Part shown: positions 51,790 to 59,209 of the stretch, piece by piece
Layout of the letters: each line of letters begins with the position of its first letter
Numbering within the stretch: the first letter of the stretch is position 1
Origin: Streptomyces actinomycinicus
GTDB lineage: Bacteria; Actinomycetota; Actinomycetes; Streptomycetales; Streptomycetaceae
DNA length: 64,000 bases
NCBI RefSeq assembly: GCF_016741775.1
Contig: NZ_JAERRK010000013.1
Span: 145,508-209,507, forward strand
Direction of reading: 5' to 3'
Notes under the pieces: generated by a model
Databases searched by the model: none
What the model saw: the letters and a program-made list of their open reading frames with translations, nothing else
What the model was told of the DNA's origin: nothing
Made by a program: the position numbers and the translations under genes

Positions 51790-52506
51790 ATGGACAACAG
51801 TAGCGGCGTCGGCGTTCTGGACAAGGCGGCCCTCGTCCTGAGCGCTCTGGAGTCCGGTCCGGCCACCCTCGCGGGTCTGGTCGGGGCCACCGGACTGGCA
51901 CGACCCACGGCTCACCGCCTGGCCGTGGCTTTGGAACACCACCGCATGGTGGCACGCGACATGCAGGGCCGGTTCATCCTCGGACCGCGCCTCGCGGAGC
52001 TGGCGGCCGCGGCGGGCGAGGACCGCCTGCTCGCGACGGCGGGCCCCGTGCTCACGCACCTGCGTGACGTCACCGGCGAGAGTGCACAGCTCTACCGGCG
52101 CCAGGGTGACATGCGGATCTGCGTGGCCGCCGCGGAGCGCCTGTCCGGCCTGCGGGACACGGTCCCGGTCGGTTCCACGCTCACCATGAAGGCGGGCTCC
52201 TCGGCACAGATCCTGATGGCCTGGGAGGAGCCCGAGCGCCTGCACCGCGGTCTGCAGGGCGCCCGCTTCACGGCGACGGCCCTGTCGGGCGTACGGCGAC
52301 GCGGCTGGGCCCAGTCCATCGGCGAGCGCGAGCCGGGCGTCGCGTCCGTCTCGGCGCCCGTACGCGGCCCCTCCAACCGCGTGGTGGCCGCCGTCTCCGT
52401 CTCGGGCCCCATCGAGCGCCTGACCCGGCACCCGGGCCGCATGCACGCCCAGGCGGTCATCGACGCCGCGGCCCGCCTCTCGGAGGCCCTGCGCCGCTCG
52501 GGCTGA
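51790..52506 (+). CDS. ndgR: IclR-family regulator NdgR
   Basis: The 238-residue protein has an N-terminal winged helix (VLDKAALVLSALESGPATLAGLVGATGLARPTAHRL) and a C-terminal IclR effector domain. NdgR (AreB) is known in Streptomyces to regulate leuCD and other amino-acid genes and to affect antibiotic production. Length and divergent position from leuCD match. ATG 51790 starts the conserved protein; no clear ribosome-binding site is visible. A hairpin follows. Confidence 0.94.
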   Translation: MDNSSGVGVLDKAALVLSALESGPATLAGLVGATGLARPTAHRLAVALEHHRMVARDMQGRFILGPRLAELAAAAGEDRLLATAGPVLTHLRDVTGESAQLYRRQGDMRICVAAAERLSGLRDTVPVGSTLTMKAGSSAQILMAWEEPERLHRGLQGARFTATALSGVRRRGWAQSIGEREPGVASVSAPVRGPSNRVVAAVSVSGPIERLTRHPGRMHAQAVIDAAARLSEALRRSG

Positions 52507-52525
52507 GCCCGGACACCGACACCAT

Positions 52526-52563
52526 GTGAAGGGCCTGCCTCAACGCCGCGGCAGGCCCTTCAC
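52526..52563. terminator. Terminator between ndgR and the DUF4188 gene
   Basis: A perfect 14-bp stem (52526-52539 with 52550-52563) with a 10-nt loop lies between two converging genes. Confidence 0.78.
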
Positions 52564-52617
52564 CGTCCTCCGGCGCACCGGGCACCGGCACGCGCCCCCC
52601 GGGGTGGCTCCGGCAGC

Positions 52618-53103
52618 TCAGGAGGCCCGCAGGCGGGCGGCGGCCCGGTCGCCCCGGCGGCCGACCGGCACCACGCCCGCGACCTCCCCCAGCCCGTACG
52701 CGGGCATGTTCATGTAGATCGTCTCGTGGGCACCGGCCGGGACGACGTACGTCTCGTGCCAGAAGCCCACCTTGCCCTTCCCCTCCCGCAGCCGCCGGTT
52801 GAACGCCGCCCAGGCCGGATGGTGCTGCCGGTCCGGCGCCGAGGCGTAGGCCAGGAGCTTCTCCTGCGACTCCCAGTACTGCACCAGGTAGGCCTCGCGC
52901 AGCCCGCCGCGCAGCGTCTTGAAGCCGAGCAGCCCGCTGTCGGGGTCGCTGCGCAGTTCCGCCAGCATCGGACCCATGGCCTTCGCGACCGGCCACCAAC
53001 TGCGCACGGCCGTGAAGCTGTTGATGCGCATCCCGATGAGGAAGACGACGACACCGCCCTCGTGCGCAGCGGTCATGCGCCCCTCCACCAACTTGTCTCC
53101 CAT
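52618..53103 (-). CDS. DUF4188 protein (possible monooxygenase-like)
   Basis: The 161-residue protein matches DUF4188, with conserved MRINSFTAVRSWWPV, YLVQYWESQEKLLAYA and GFWHETYVV. The fold may be a ferredoxin-like barrel as in small monooxygenases and aldoxime dehydratase relatives, but the function is unknown. The ATG at 53103 has a G-rich GGGGGA upstream. A MerR-family regulator is divergently encoded 104 nt away with inverted repeats between, so it is the probable target. Confidence 0.82.
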   Translation of the reverse strand: MGDKLVEGRMTAAHEGGVVVFLIGMRINSFTAVRSWWPVAKAMGPMLAELRSDPDSGLLGFKTLRGGLREAYLVQYWESQEKLLAYASAPDRQHHPAWAAFNRRLREGKGKVGFWHETYVVPAGAHETIYMNMPAYGLGEVAGVVPVGRRGDRAAARLRAS

Positions 53104-53130
53104 ACGTCCCCCAGGTCGCCGGAACAAGGT

Positions 53131-53160
53131 TGGATAGCTCTGCTATCCATGCTTGGATAG
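53131..53160. promoter_or_regulatory. Three TGGATAG repeats between DUF4188 and merR-type genes
   Basis: TGGATAG (53131-53137) and CTATCCA (53143-53149) form a palindrome with a 5-nt centre. A third TGGATAG follows at 53154-53160. TTGGAT at 53130-53135 may also serve as a -35. This is the probable binding region of the MerR-type regulator. Confidence 0.6.
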
Positions 53161-53207
53161 TGGCACTCCCCAACCGGGGGCGCAAGAGGGAAGGGGCAAG
53201 GCACGGC

Positions 53208-53855
53208 ATGCGGCTTGCGGAGCTGAGCGCACGCAGCGGGGTCTCCACCGCGACGATCAAGTACTACCTGCGCGAGGGGCTGCTGCACCCGGGACGCCGG
53301 ATCACGGCCACCCAGGCCGAGTACGACGAGGAGCACCTGCGCCGCCTGCGGCTGGTGCGGGCGCTCATCCAGGTGGGACGGATCCCGGTGAACTCGGCCC
53401 GGGAGGTGCTCGCCGCCCTGCAGGACGAGGGGCTCAGCCGTAACAGGCGCCTGGGCACGGCGGTGTGGGCGCTGCCGCACGGTCCCGCGCCCGACGACTC
53501 CGACCCGGCCACGGCGACGGCCCGGCGCACCGCCGACGAGCTGCTCGAACGCCTCGGCTGGTGCCCGGGCGGCACCGCCGCCGGCGCCCCGGCCGCACCG
53601 GCCTACGAGATGCTGGTGACCGCGATCACCGCGCTCGCCCGGCTCGGATACCCGTGCGCCGTCGCCGATTTGGAGCCGTACGCCCGCGTCATGGAACAGG
53701 CGGCCGTCGACGACCTGGACATGGTGGAGCGCTATGCGCCCGAGGATCATGTCGAGGCGGCCGTGGCGCTCACCGTGCTGTACGAGCCGGTGCTCCTGGG
53801 CCTGCGCCGGCTGGCGCAGGCCGAGGAGTCGCGCCGGCGCTTCGAGGAGGAGTGA
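53208..53855 (+). CDS. MerR-family transcriptional regulator
   Basis: The 215-residue protein has an N-terminal MerR DNA-binding domain (MRLAELSARSGVSTATIKYYLREGLL, then a second wing) and a helical C-terminal part without obvious metal ligands. ATG 53208 follows a GAAGGGG. The divergent DUF4188 gene and the repeats between them suggest local regulation. A hairpin follows. Confidence 0.88.
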   Translation: MRLAELSARSGVSTATIKYYLREGLLHPGRRITATQAEYDEEHLRRLRLVRALIQVGRIPVNSAREVLAALQDEGLSRNRRLGTAVWALPHGPAPDDSDPATATARRTADELLERLGWCPGGTAAGAPAAPAYEMLVTAITALARLGYPCAVADLEPYARVMEQAAVDDLDMVERYAPEDHVEAAVALTVLYEPVLLGLRRLAQAEESRRRFEEE

Positions 53856-53869
53856 CCCCCCGGACACGC

Positions 53870-53899
53870 GGAAGGGCCCTCCCGAGGGAGGGCCCTTCC
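53870..53899. terminator. Terminator between merR-type gene and the tRNA array
   Basis: A 13-14-bp stem (53870-53883 with 53886-53899) lies between the converging merR-type gene and tRNA genes. Confidence 0.8.
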
Positions 53900-53906
53900 G
53901 ATTGCG

Positions 53907-53979
53907 TACCCCCGACCGGATTCGAACCGGCGCTACCGCCTTGAGAGGGCGGCGTGCTAGGCCGCTACACAACGGGGGC
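53907..53979 (-). tRNA. tRNA-Glu (CTC)
   Basis: The 73-nt cloverleaf has anticodon CTC in a CCGCC/GGCGG stem, a TTCGAAT T-loop and a 7-bp acceptor stem ending in a G-U pair. CCA is not encoded. It is the last of five tRNA genes on this strand. Confidence 0.93.
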
Positions 53980-54007
53980 GTGGATCTTACGTTTCCGCAG
54001 ATCCGAG

Positions 54008-54079
54008 CTGGTCTACCTGGACTCGAACCAAGACTAACTGAACCAGAATCAGTCGTGCTGCCAATTACACCATAGACCA
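54008..54079 (-). tRNA. tRNA-Gln (CTG)
   Basis: The 72-nt cloverleaf has acceptor TGGTCTA, anticodon CTG in the loop ATTCTGGTT and discriminator G. CCA is not encoded. Confidence 0.93.
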
Positions 54080-54100
54080 ATGATGGTTTAGACCAGTCAG

Positions 54101-54173
54101 TACCCCCGACCGGATTCGAACCGGCGCTACCGCCTTGAGAGGGCGGCGTGCTAGGCCGCTACACAACGGGGGC
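54101..54173 (-). tRNA. tRNA-Glu (CTC)
   Basis: The 73-nt gene is identical to the copy at 53907-53979. Confidence 0.93.
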
Positions 54174-54202
54174 CCTAGCGATCCCGACATGATCGAGATC
54201 AG

Positions 54203-54275
54203 TACCCCCGACCGGATTCGAACCGGCGCTACTGCCTTGAGAGGGCAGCGTGCTAGGCCGCTACACAACGGGGGC
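54203..54275 (-). tRNA. tRNA-Glu (CTC), anticodon-stem variant
   Basis: This 73-nt gene differs from the other two Glu copies by a paired change in the anticodon stem (CTGCC/GGCAG instead of CCGCC/GGCGG). The pairing is kept. Confidence 0.93.
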
Positions 54276-54296
54276 TTTGCAGATAAGCTCTGCGAG

Positions 54297-54368
54297 CTGG
54301 CCTACCTGGACTCGAACCAAGACTAACTGAACCAGAATCAGTCGTGCTGCCAATTACACCATAGGCCA
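54297..54368 (-). tRNA. tRNA-Gln (CTG)
   Basis: The 72-nt cloverleaf has acceptor TGGCCTA and anticodon CTG. It differs from the other Gln copy by one acceptor pair. It is the first tRNA of the array in transcription order. Confidence 0.93.
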
Positions 54369-54458
54369 CTGGAACTCAAGCCCCTGCGGGGTTCTCGTTC
54401 TAGCTTGCTCCTCGGGGCTCCGGCCTTTCGGCCCGCTTCCCTCGGCGCAGGAAGAACA

Positions 54459-55190
54459 TTACCCGAAGGTGGACGGGGCTCCAAAACGGGTATCCGCGCG
54501 GACGAGCGCCGGGAGTTCGGCGAGGGTCGAGATCCGGTGCGCCACCACCTCTCCGACGGCCCGCGCACGGGCCGTCCCGCGGTCGATCCACACGGACAGC
54601 ATCCCCGCCTCGGCGGCGCCCCGCCCGTCGATCTCCGGGTGGTCGCCGACGTAGGCCACCTGGTGCGGAGGCAGTCCCAGCGCCTCGCAGGCCGCCAGGA
54701 AGGCGCCGGCCTCCGGCTTGGAGACACCCAGCTCGGCCGCGCACAGCACGGTCTCGAAGCGGTCGAGCAGGCCGAGGGTGCGCAGCTTGTGCTCCTGGAC
54801 GACGAGGCTGGAGTTGGACAGCACCGCGTGCCGGTGACTGGCCGCGAGGGCCTCCAGGGCGGGCAGGACGTCCGGGAAGAGGCTCCAGGCGGCCTCGTAG
54901 TGGCCGAGGTACCGCTGGAACCAGGCGTCGGCCTGCGCGTCGGTCAGCTCCGCGTCCAGGAACACGCGCACGCGGTCGCGGCGCTGCCCCTGGAAGGTGT
55001 TCTCGCCGGCGGCGAACCGCGCCCACTGCTGGTCGGTGGCCTCCCGCCAGCGCAGCAGGGCCGCCTCGGCGCTCCCGTAGCCGGCCAGGAGGTCCTCCGC
55101 CGCCAGATGGGCCCGCATGCCCTCGCGGTCGGCGGTCGTGTAGTCGAAGAGGGTGTCGTCCACGTCCCAGACGACGGCTCTGATCGTCAT
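54459..55190 (-). CDS. HAD-family hydrolase
   Basis: The 243-residue protein has HAD motif I VVWDVDDTLFDY (nucleophile in DVDDT), motif II VLSNSS, the conserved lysine in GVSKPEAGAF and motif IV YVGDHPEID. A helical cap of about 80 residues follows motif I. The substrate, probably a small phosphate ester, cannot be named. ATG 55190 has GGGGGCG upstream. It lies upstream of the tRNA array on the same strand. Confidence 0.88.
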   Translation of the reverse strand: MTIRAVVWDVDDTLFDYTTADREGMRAHLAAEDLLAGYGSAEAALLRWREATDQQWARFAAGENTFQGQRRDRVRVFLDAELTDAQADAWFQRYLGHYEAAWSLFPDVLPALEALAASHRHAVLSNSSLVVQEHKLRTLGLLDRFETVLCAAELGVSKPEAGAFLAACEALGLPPHQVAYVGDHPEIDGRGAAEAGMLSVWIDRGTARARAVGEVVAHRISTLAELPALVRADTRFGAPSTFG

Positions 55191-55265
55191 GACGCCCCCA
55201 GGGCCTCGGTGCTCATGATCCGAACGTAGCCCCGGGACGCCCGGCGCGTCCCGGGAATGCGAGGG

Positions 55266-55928
55266 TCAGTCCGGAACGGGTCCCACGAAGAAGTCGGTCA
55301 CGAAGCAGGTGATCTCGCCGGACGCGGTACGGCCGACCCAGGTGGGGTAGACGCCGTCGCCCCAGCCGGAGGTGAAGGCGATCAGGGTGTGGCCGGAGCC
55401 GGGCTCGGTGACCAGGTGCGGGCCGATGTCCCAGGAGTCCTGGTCGAAGGCGTCCCACAACGGCCCCTCGTCACCCTCGCACTCCGGGAAGGCGTCGTCG
55501 GCCGAGGCGTCGTAGAAGCAGCCGGTGCCGGCGTCGACGCCGTAGCCGTAGAACTCGTCCTCGGCCAGGCCGGCCGGGTCCTGGCCGGGCAGCAGGGCGA
55601 GTTCCCAGGTGGCGGCCGGTTCGTCGCGTATGACGAGACGGGCGGCGGCGATCCGGCGGTGCGGGCGGGCGGCCGGGGGCTCGTCGGGGCGGGTGAGCGT
55701 GGCCACGGCCGCCTCCACGCGGTAGCGGCCCGGCGCGACGGTGGCCGTGAACGGTTCGTTCTCCCCGTGGCCGAGGGAGATGAACGGATCGCAGGCGATC
55801 AGCCGGCCGGTGGGCAGCCACAGTTCTCCGCCGTCCATGACGGACATCACGCCGGACGTGCCCGACTCGTCGGTGAACGTGTTCCCCGGGGTGAACAGCC
55901 AGGTGAAGTCGCGGGCGGGCATGGGCAT
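55266..55928 (-). CDS. DUF4241 protein
   Basis: The 220-residue protein matches DUF4241. It has SGVMSVMDGGELWLPTGRLIACDP near the N-terminus and later GVDAGTGCFYD and SGWGDGVYPTWVGRTASGE, the last typical of the family. Function is unknown; DUF4241 proteins have been suggested to be linked with immunity or toxin systems in some bacteria, which I cannot confirm here. ATG 55928 is chosen over a second ATG two codons in. Confidence 0.82.
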   Translation of the reverse strand: MPMPARDFTWLFTPGNTFTDESGTSGVMSVMDGGELWLPTGRLIACDPFISLGHGENEPFTATVAPGRYRVEAAVATLTRPDEPPAARPHRRIAAARLVIRDEPAATWELALLPGQDPAGLAEDEFYGYGVDAGTGCFYDASADDAFPECEGDEGPLWDAFDQDSWDIGPHLVTEPGSGHTLIAFTSGWGDGVYPTWVGRTASGEITCFVTDFFVGPVPD

Positions 55929-56027
55929 GGTGGTGCCTTTTCTCGAGTGCGGGGACGAGTGGGGCCGGGCCGGTGACGAGATCGGTCCGGCGGTGGGCGG
56001 AACACTAGACCCCGGCACCGACAACGA

Positions 56028-56061
56028 AGGGGCGGCACCCGGAACTCCGGGTGCCGCCCCT
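56028..56061 (-). terminator. Terminator after gltX
   Basis: A perfect 15-bp stem (56028-56042 with 56047-56061) with loop AACT lies 17 nt behind the gltX stop. Confidence 0.85.
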
Positions 56062-56077
56062 GTCGGGAGCCGCTGCG

Positions 56078-57550
56078 CTACGCGAGCTTCGCCAGGGCCG
56101 CGTCGATCCGCGCCAGCGTCTTCTCCTTGCCCAGGATCTCCAGGGACTCGAAGAGCGGCAGGCCGACGGTGCGGCCGGTGACGGCCACGCGGACCGGGGC
56201 CTGGGCCTTGCCGAGCTTGAGCCCGTGGGCCTCACCGGCGGCCAGGACGGCCTCCTTGAGGGACTCCGCGGAGTTCCAGTCCGCCGACTCCAGCTGCTCG
56301 CGGGCGGTGCGGAGCAGGGCGTCGGAGCCCTCCTTCATCGCCTTCGTCCAGGAGGCCTCGTCGAAGACCGGCTCGGCGAGGAACAGGAAGTCGACGTTGT
56401 CGGTGATCTCCGACAGGACCTTCAGACGGGTCTGGGCGTGCGGGGCGATCGCCTCCCACTTCGCCGCGTCGAAGTCCTCCGGCGCCCAGGGGGCGAACGG
56501 CGCCTGCAGCCACGGGCGGCAGCGCTCGGTGAACTCCTTCACGTCCAGCATGCGGATGTGGTCGCCGTTGATCGCCTCGCACTTCTTCAGGTCGAAGCGC
56601 GCCGGGTTGGGGTTCACGTCGGAGATGTCGAAGGCCGCGACCATCTCCTCGATCGTGAAGATGTCCTGGTCCGCGGAGAGCGACCAGCCCAGCAGCGACA
56701 GGTAGTTCAGCAGGCCCTCGGGCAGGAAGCCCCGCTCGCGGTAGAGGTTCAGCGACGACTGCGGGTCGCGCTTGGAGAGCTTCTTGTTGCCCTCGCCCAT
56801 GACGTACGGCAGGTGGCCGAAGACCGGGGTCTGCTTGGCGATGCCCAGCTCGGTCAGCGCCTTGTACAGGGCGATCTGGCGCGGGGTGGAGGAGAGCAGG
56901 TCCTCGCCGCGCAGGACGTGGGTGATCTCCATCAGCGCGTCGTCGACCGGGTTGACCAGCGTGTACAGCGGGGCGCCGTTCGCGCGGACGATCCCGTAGT
57001 CCGGCACGTTCTCCGGGGTGAAGGTCAGCTCGCCGCGCACCAGGTCGGTGAAGGTGATCGTCTCGTCGGGCATGCGGAAGCGGACGATCGGGGCGCGGCC
57101 CTGGGCCTTGTACTCCTCGACCTGCGCGTCGGTCAGGTCGCGGCAGTGGCCGTCGTAGCCGGAGGGCTTGCCGGCGGCGCGGGCGGCCTCGCGGCGGGTG
57201 TCCAGCTCCTCCTGGGAGCAGTAGCAGCGGTAGGCGTGACCGCCGTCGAGGAGCTTCTGCGCGACGTCGGCGTAGATGTCCATGCGCTGCGACTGGCGGT
57301 ACGGCGCGTGCGGGCCGCCGACCTCGGGGCCCTCGTCCCAGTCGAAGCCGAGCCAGCGCATGGCGTCCAGCAGCTGGTTGTACGACTCCTCCGAGTCACG
57401 GGCCGCGTCGGTGTCCTCGATGCGGAAGACCAAGGTGCCCTGGTGGTGCCGGGCGAACGCCCAGTTGAACAGGGCGGTGCGGACCAGGCCCACATGGGGG
57501 TTACCGGTGGGCGAGGGGCAGAAACGGACGCGTACGGGTGCGCTAGCCAC
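56078..57550 (-). CDS. gltX: Glutamyl-tRNA synthetase
   Basis: The 490-residue class I synthetase has FCPSPTGNPHVGL (HIGH-type site) and KLSKRDPQS (KMSKS-type site). The cysteine-containing zinc-like region CYCSQEELD is present, and the C-terminal anticodon-binding domain follows. GTG 57550 overlaps the end of the FAH-family gene by 8 nt. The tRNA-Glu genes lie 2 kb downstream. In organisms without GlnRS it would also charge tRNA-Gln with Glu; that is probable for Streptomyces. Confidence 0.95.
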   Translation of the reverse strand: MASAPVRVRFCPSPTGNPHVGLVRTALFNWAFARHHQGTLVFRIEDTDAARDSEESYNQLLDAMRWLGFDWDEGPEVGGPHAPYRQSQRMDIYADVAQKLLDGGHAYRCYCSQEELDTRREAARAAGKPSGYDGHCRDLTDAQVEEYKAQGRAPIVRFRMPDETITFTDLVRGELTFTPENVPDYGIVRANGAPLYTLVNPVDDALMEITHVLRGEDLLSSTPRQIALYKALTELGIAKQTPVFGHLPYVMGEGNKKLSKRDPQSSLNLYRERGFLPEGLLNYLSLLGWSLSADQDIFTIEEMVAAFDISDVNPNPARFDLKKCEAINGDHIRMLDVKEFTERCRPWLQAPFAPWAPEDFDAAKWEAIAPHAQTRLKVLSEITDNVDFLFLAEPVFDEASWTKAMKEGSDALLRTAREQLESADWNSAESLKEAVLAAGEAHGLKLGKAQAPVRVAVTGRTVGLPLFESLEILGKEKTLARIDAALAKLA

Positions 57551-58328
57551 GCTTGACAACCTTGTTGGTGAGAGTGCCGATGCCTTCGATGGTGACGGCG
57601 ACCTCGTCGCCGACGTTGAGCGGGCCGACCCCCGCGGGGGTGCCGGTGAGGATGACGTCGCCGGGCAGCAGCGTCATGGCCTCGGAGATGTTGACCACCA
57701 GGTCCTCGATGGAGTGGATCATCTCGCTCGTGCGGCCCAGCTGGCGCTGTTCGCCGTTGACGGTGAGCTGCACGGTCAGGTCGTTGGCGCGCTCGAGGTC
57801 CAGGCCGGTCTCCACCCAGGGGCCGAGCGGGCAGGAGGTGTCGAAGCCCTTGGCCCGGGCCCACTGCTTCTCGCGCTTCTGCACGTCGCGGGCGGTGACG
57901 TCGTTGGCGCAGGTGTAGCCGAAGACGACGTCCTTGACGCGTTCACGCGGGACCTCGCGGCACATGCGGCCGATGACGACGGCCAGCTCGGCCTCGTGAT
58001 GCAGTTCCTGCGAGAAGGGCGGGTACTGGATCTGGTCGCCGGGGCCGATCACCGAGGTGGACGGCTTGAAGAAGGCGAAGGGAGCTTCCGGTACCTCGTT
58101 GCCCAGCTCGCGCGCGTGTTGCGCGTAGTTGCGGCCGAACGCCACGACCTTGTTGGGAAGGACCGGCGGGAGCAGCCTGACCTTGCTCAGCGGCACCTTC
58201 GTACCGGACAGCTCGTAGTCCGCGAACGGGATGCCCTTGATGATGTCGAGGACGAGTTCGTCCTGCTTGTCGCCCTCGACCGCGCCGAAGGCTACGTTCC
58301 CGTCGATGGAGAACCTGGCGATGCGCAC
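57543..58328 (-). CDS. Fumarylacetoacetate hydrolase (FAH) family protein
   Basis: The 261-residue protein has the FAH-family metal site in FSQELHHEAELAVVIG, the NKVVAFGRNYAQHARE stretch and the late DVILTGTPAGVGPL. Family members open or isomerise diketo acids in aromatic catabolism; the substrate here is unknown. The start is GTG 58328. It overlaps gltX by 8 nt, so it is the first gene of that operon. Confidence 0.9.
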   Translation of the reverse strand: MRIARFSIDGNVAFGAVEGDKQDELVLDIIKGIPFADYELSGTKVPLSKVRLLPPVLPNKVVAFGRNYAQHARELGNEVPEAPFAFFKPSTSVIGPGDQIQYPPFSQELHHEAELAVVIGRMCREVPRERVKDVVFGYTCANDVTARDVQKREKQWARAKGFDTSCPLGPWVETGLDLERANDLTVQLTVNGEQRQLGRTSEMIHSIEDLVVNISEAMTLLPGDVILTGTPAGVGPLNVGDEVAVTIEGIGTLTNKVVKRG

Positions 58329-58462
58329 GGGATCCTTGCGCCCCTCACTGAGAACCGGCGTACTGACGCCCCAGGTTAACGGAGCGATGCCGATTCAAGC
58401 GCTTCCGGGGGCGTCGTCGCAGGTCAGGGGCGGGTCACCCGGGCAGGCGCCGGCGCGACCCG

Positions 58463-58657
58463 CTATTCGCCCGCAGCGGCGCCCGCACCGACCGGGACGT
58501 CCATCAGGACGGTTCGCCGGGGGTTGGCCGTCTGGGCGGGGAGGTCGGCGGAGTGCTCCGGCAGCTCGGGCGTGTGCAGTTCACCGGCGTCGTCGAGGTG
58601 CGCCAGCGTCGTGCGCCGCGGGTTGGCTATCGTGCGGAACATCATCGTCGTCTTCAC
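58463..58657 (-). CDS. Small protein with duplicated ANPRRT motif
   Basis: The 64-residue frame reads VKTTMMFRTIANPRRTTL at the N-terminus and repeats the motif as TANPRRTVLMDVP after an acidic middle. It ends GAGAAAGE. There is no membrane helix or known domain. GTG 58657 has AGGA 9 nt upstream; two methionines 4-5 codons in are alternative starts. The internal duplication and biased codon use support coding, but the function is unknown. It could be a short regulatory or precursor peptide. Confidence 0.5.
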   Translation of the reverse strand: MKTTMMFRTIANPRRTTLAHLDDAGELHTPELPEHSADLPAQTANPRRTVLMDVPVGAGAAAGE

Positions 58658-59209
58658 CGTTGTCGTCCTGTTGGTCAGAGTGGCCGTTCCTGTAAAGCGC
58701 CAGGCTAAACATCCGATTCCCCGGCGGAGACGCCAACTGCGCACGATCAGCGTGTGAGTTTGCTCACGAACTCACGGGCAAAGCGGTCAATTCCGGCCGA
58801 CAACCTGCCCCAGCGAAACGGACATTGACCCCCTGAAGCCATCATTCCGCTCCTGATCATGGCGACTGGGACACCTCGCACTGGAGAGCAACTCGCCGAG
58901 GAACGCCCGGTTTACACCGGATTGGTCTCCACGGCCGGTGATACGCCACACACGCTGCGTCACCTAGGTCACAGCTCGGGACACTGCCCTTGTTGGAGAT
59001 CCGGCACTGTGCTGGAATTCCACGGACCGCCGCGGGATCGAGCCGGCGCGCAGGGCGCAGTACAGCGCCGAGCGGCGGCGAGATAGGGGGGAACTCAGCG
59101 CCGGTCACTCAAGACCACCGGTGGGCGTGTTCAGGACGCCCTCCACAACGCCGACACCGTGTCCCTCCGTTCGCGCGGAGGGGTGCCTGGTCCAGAGGTT
59201 GCGACGCTA
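58658..59209. other. Divergent spacer upstream of the cvn operon
   Basis: In 552 nt I see no convincing gene. An inverted repeat GTGAGTT-N8-AACTCAC lies at 58754-58775, with a third GTGAG-type element inside. A pair of direct repeats GTCAC flanks CTAG at 58959-58972. The region should hold the cvnA promoter, but I cannot point to a clear -35/-10 pair. Confidence 0.4.

Noticed and set aside
54369..54458. tRNA-associated phage attachment site
   Set aside because: No integrase gene and no second copy of a tRNA 3' end outside the tRNA array are visible; the near-copies here are the tandem tRNA genes themselves.
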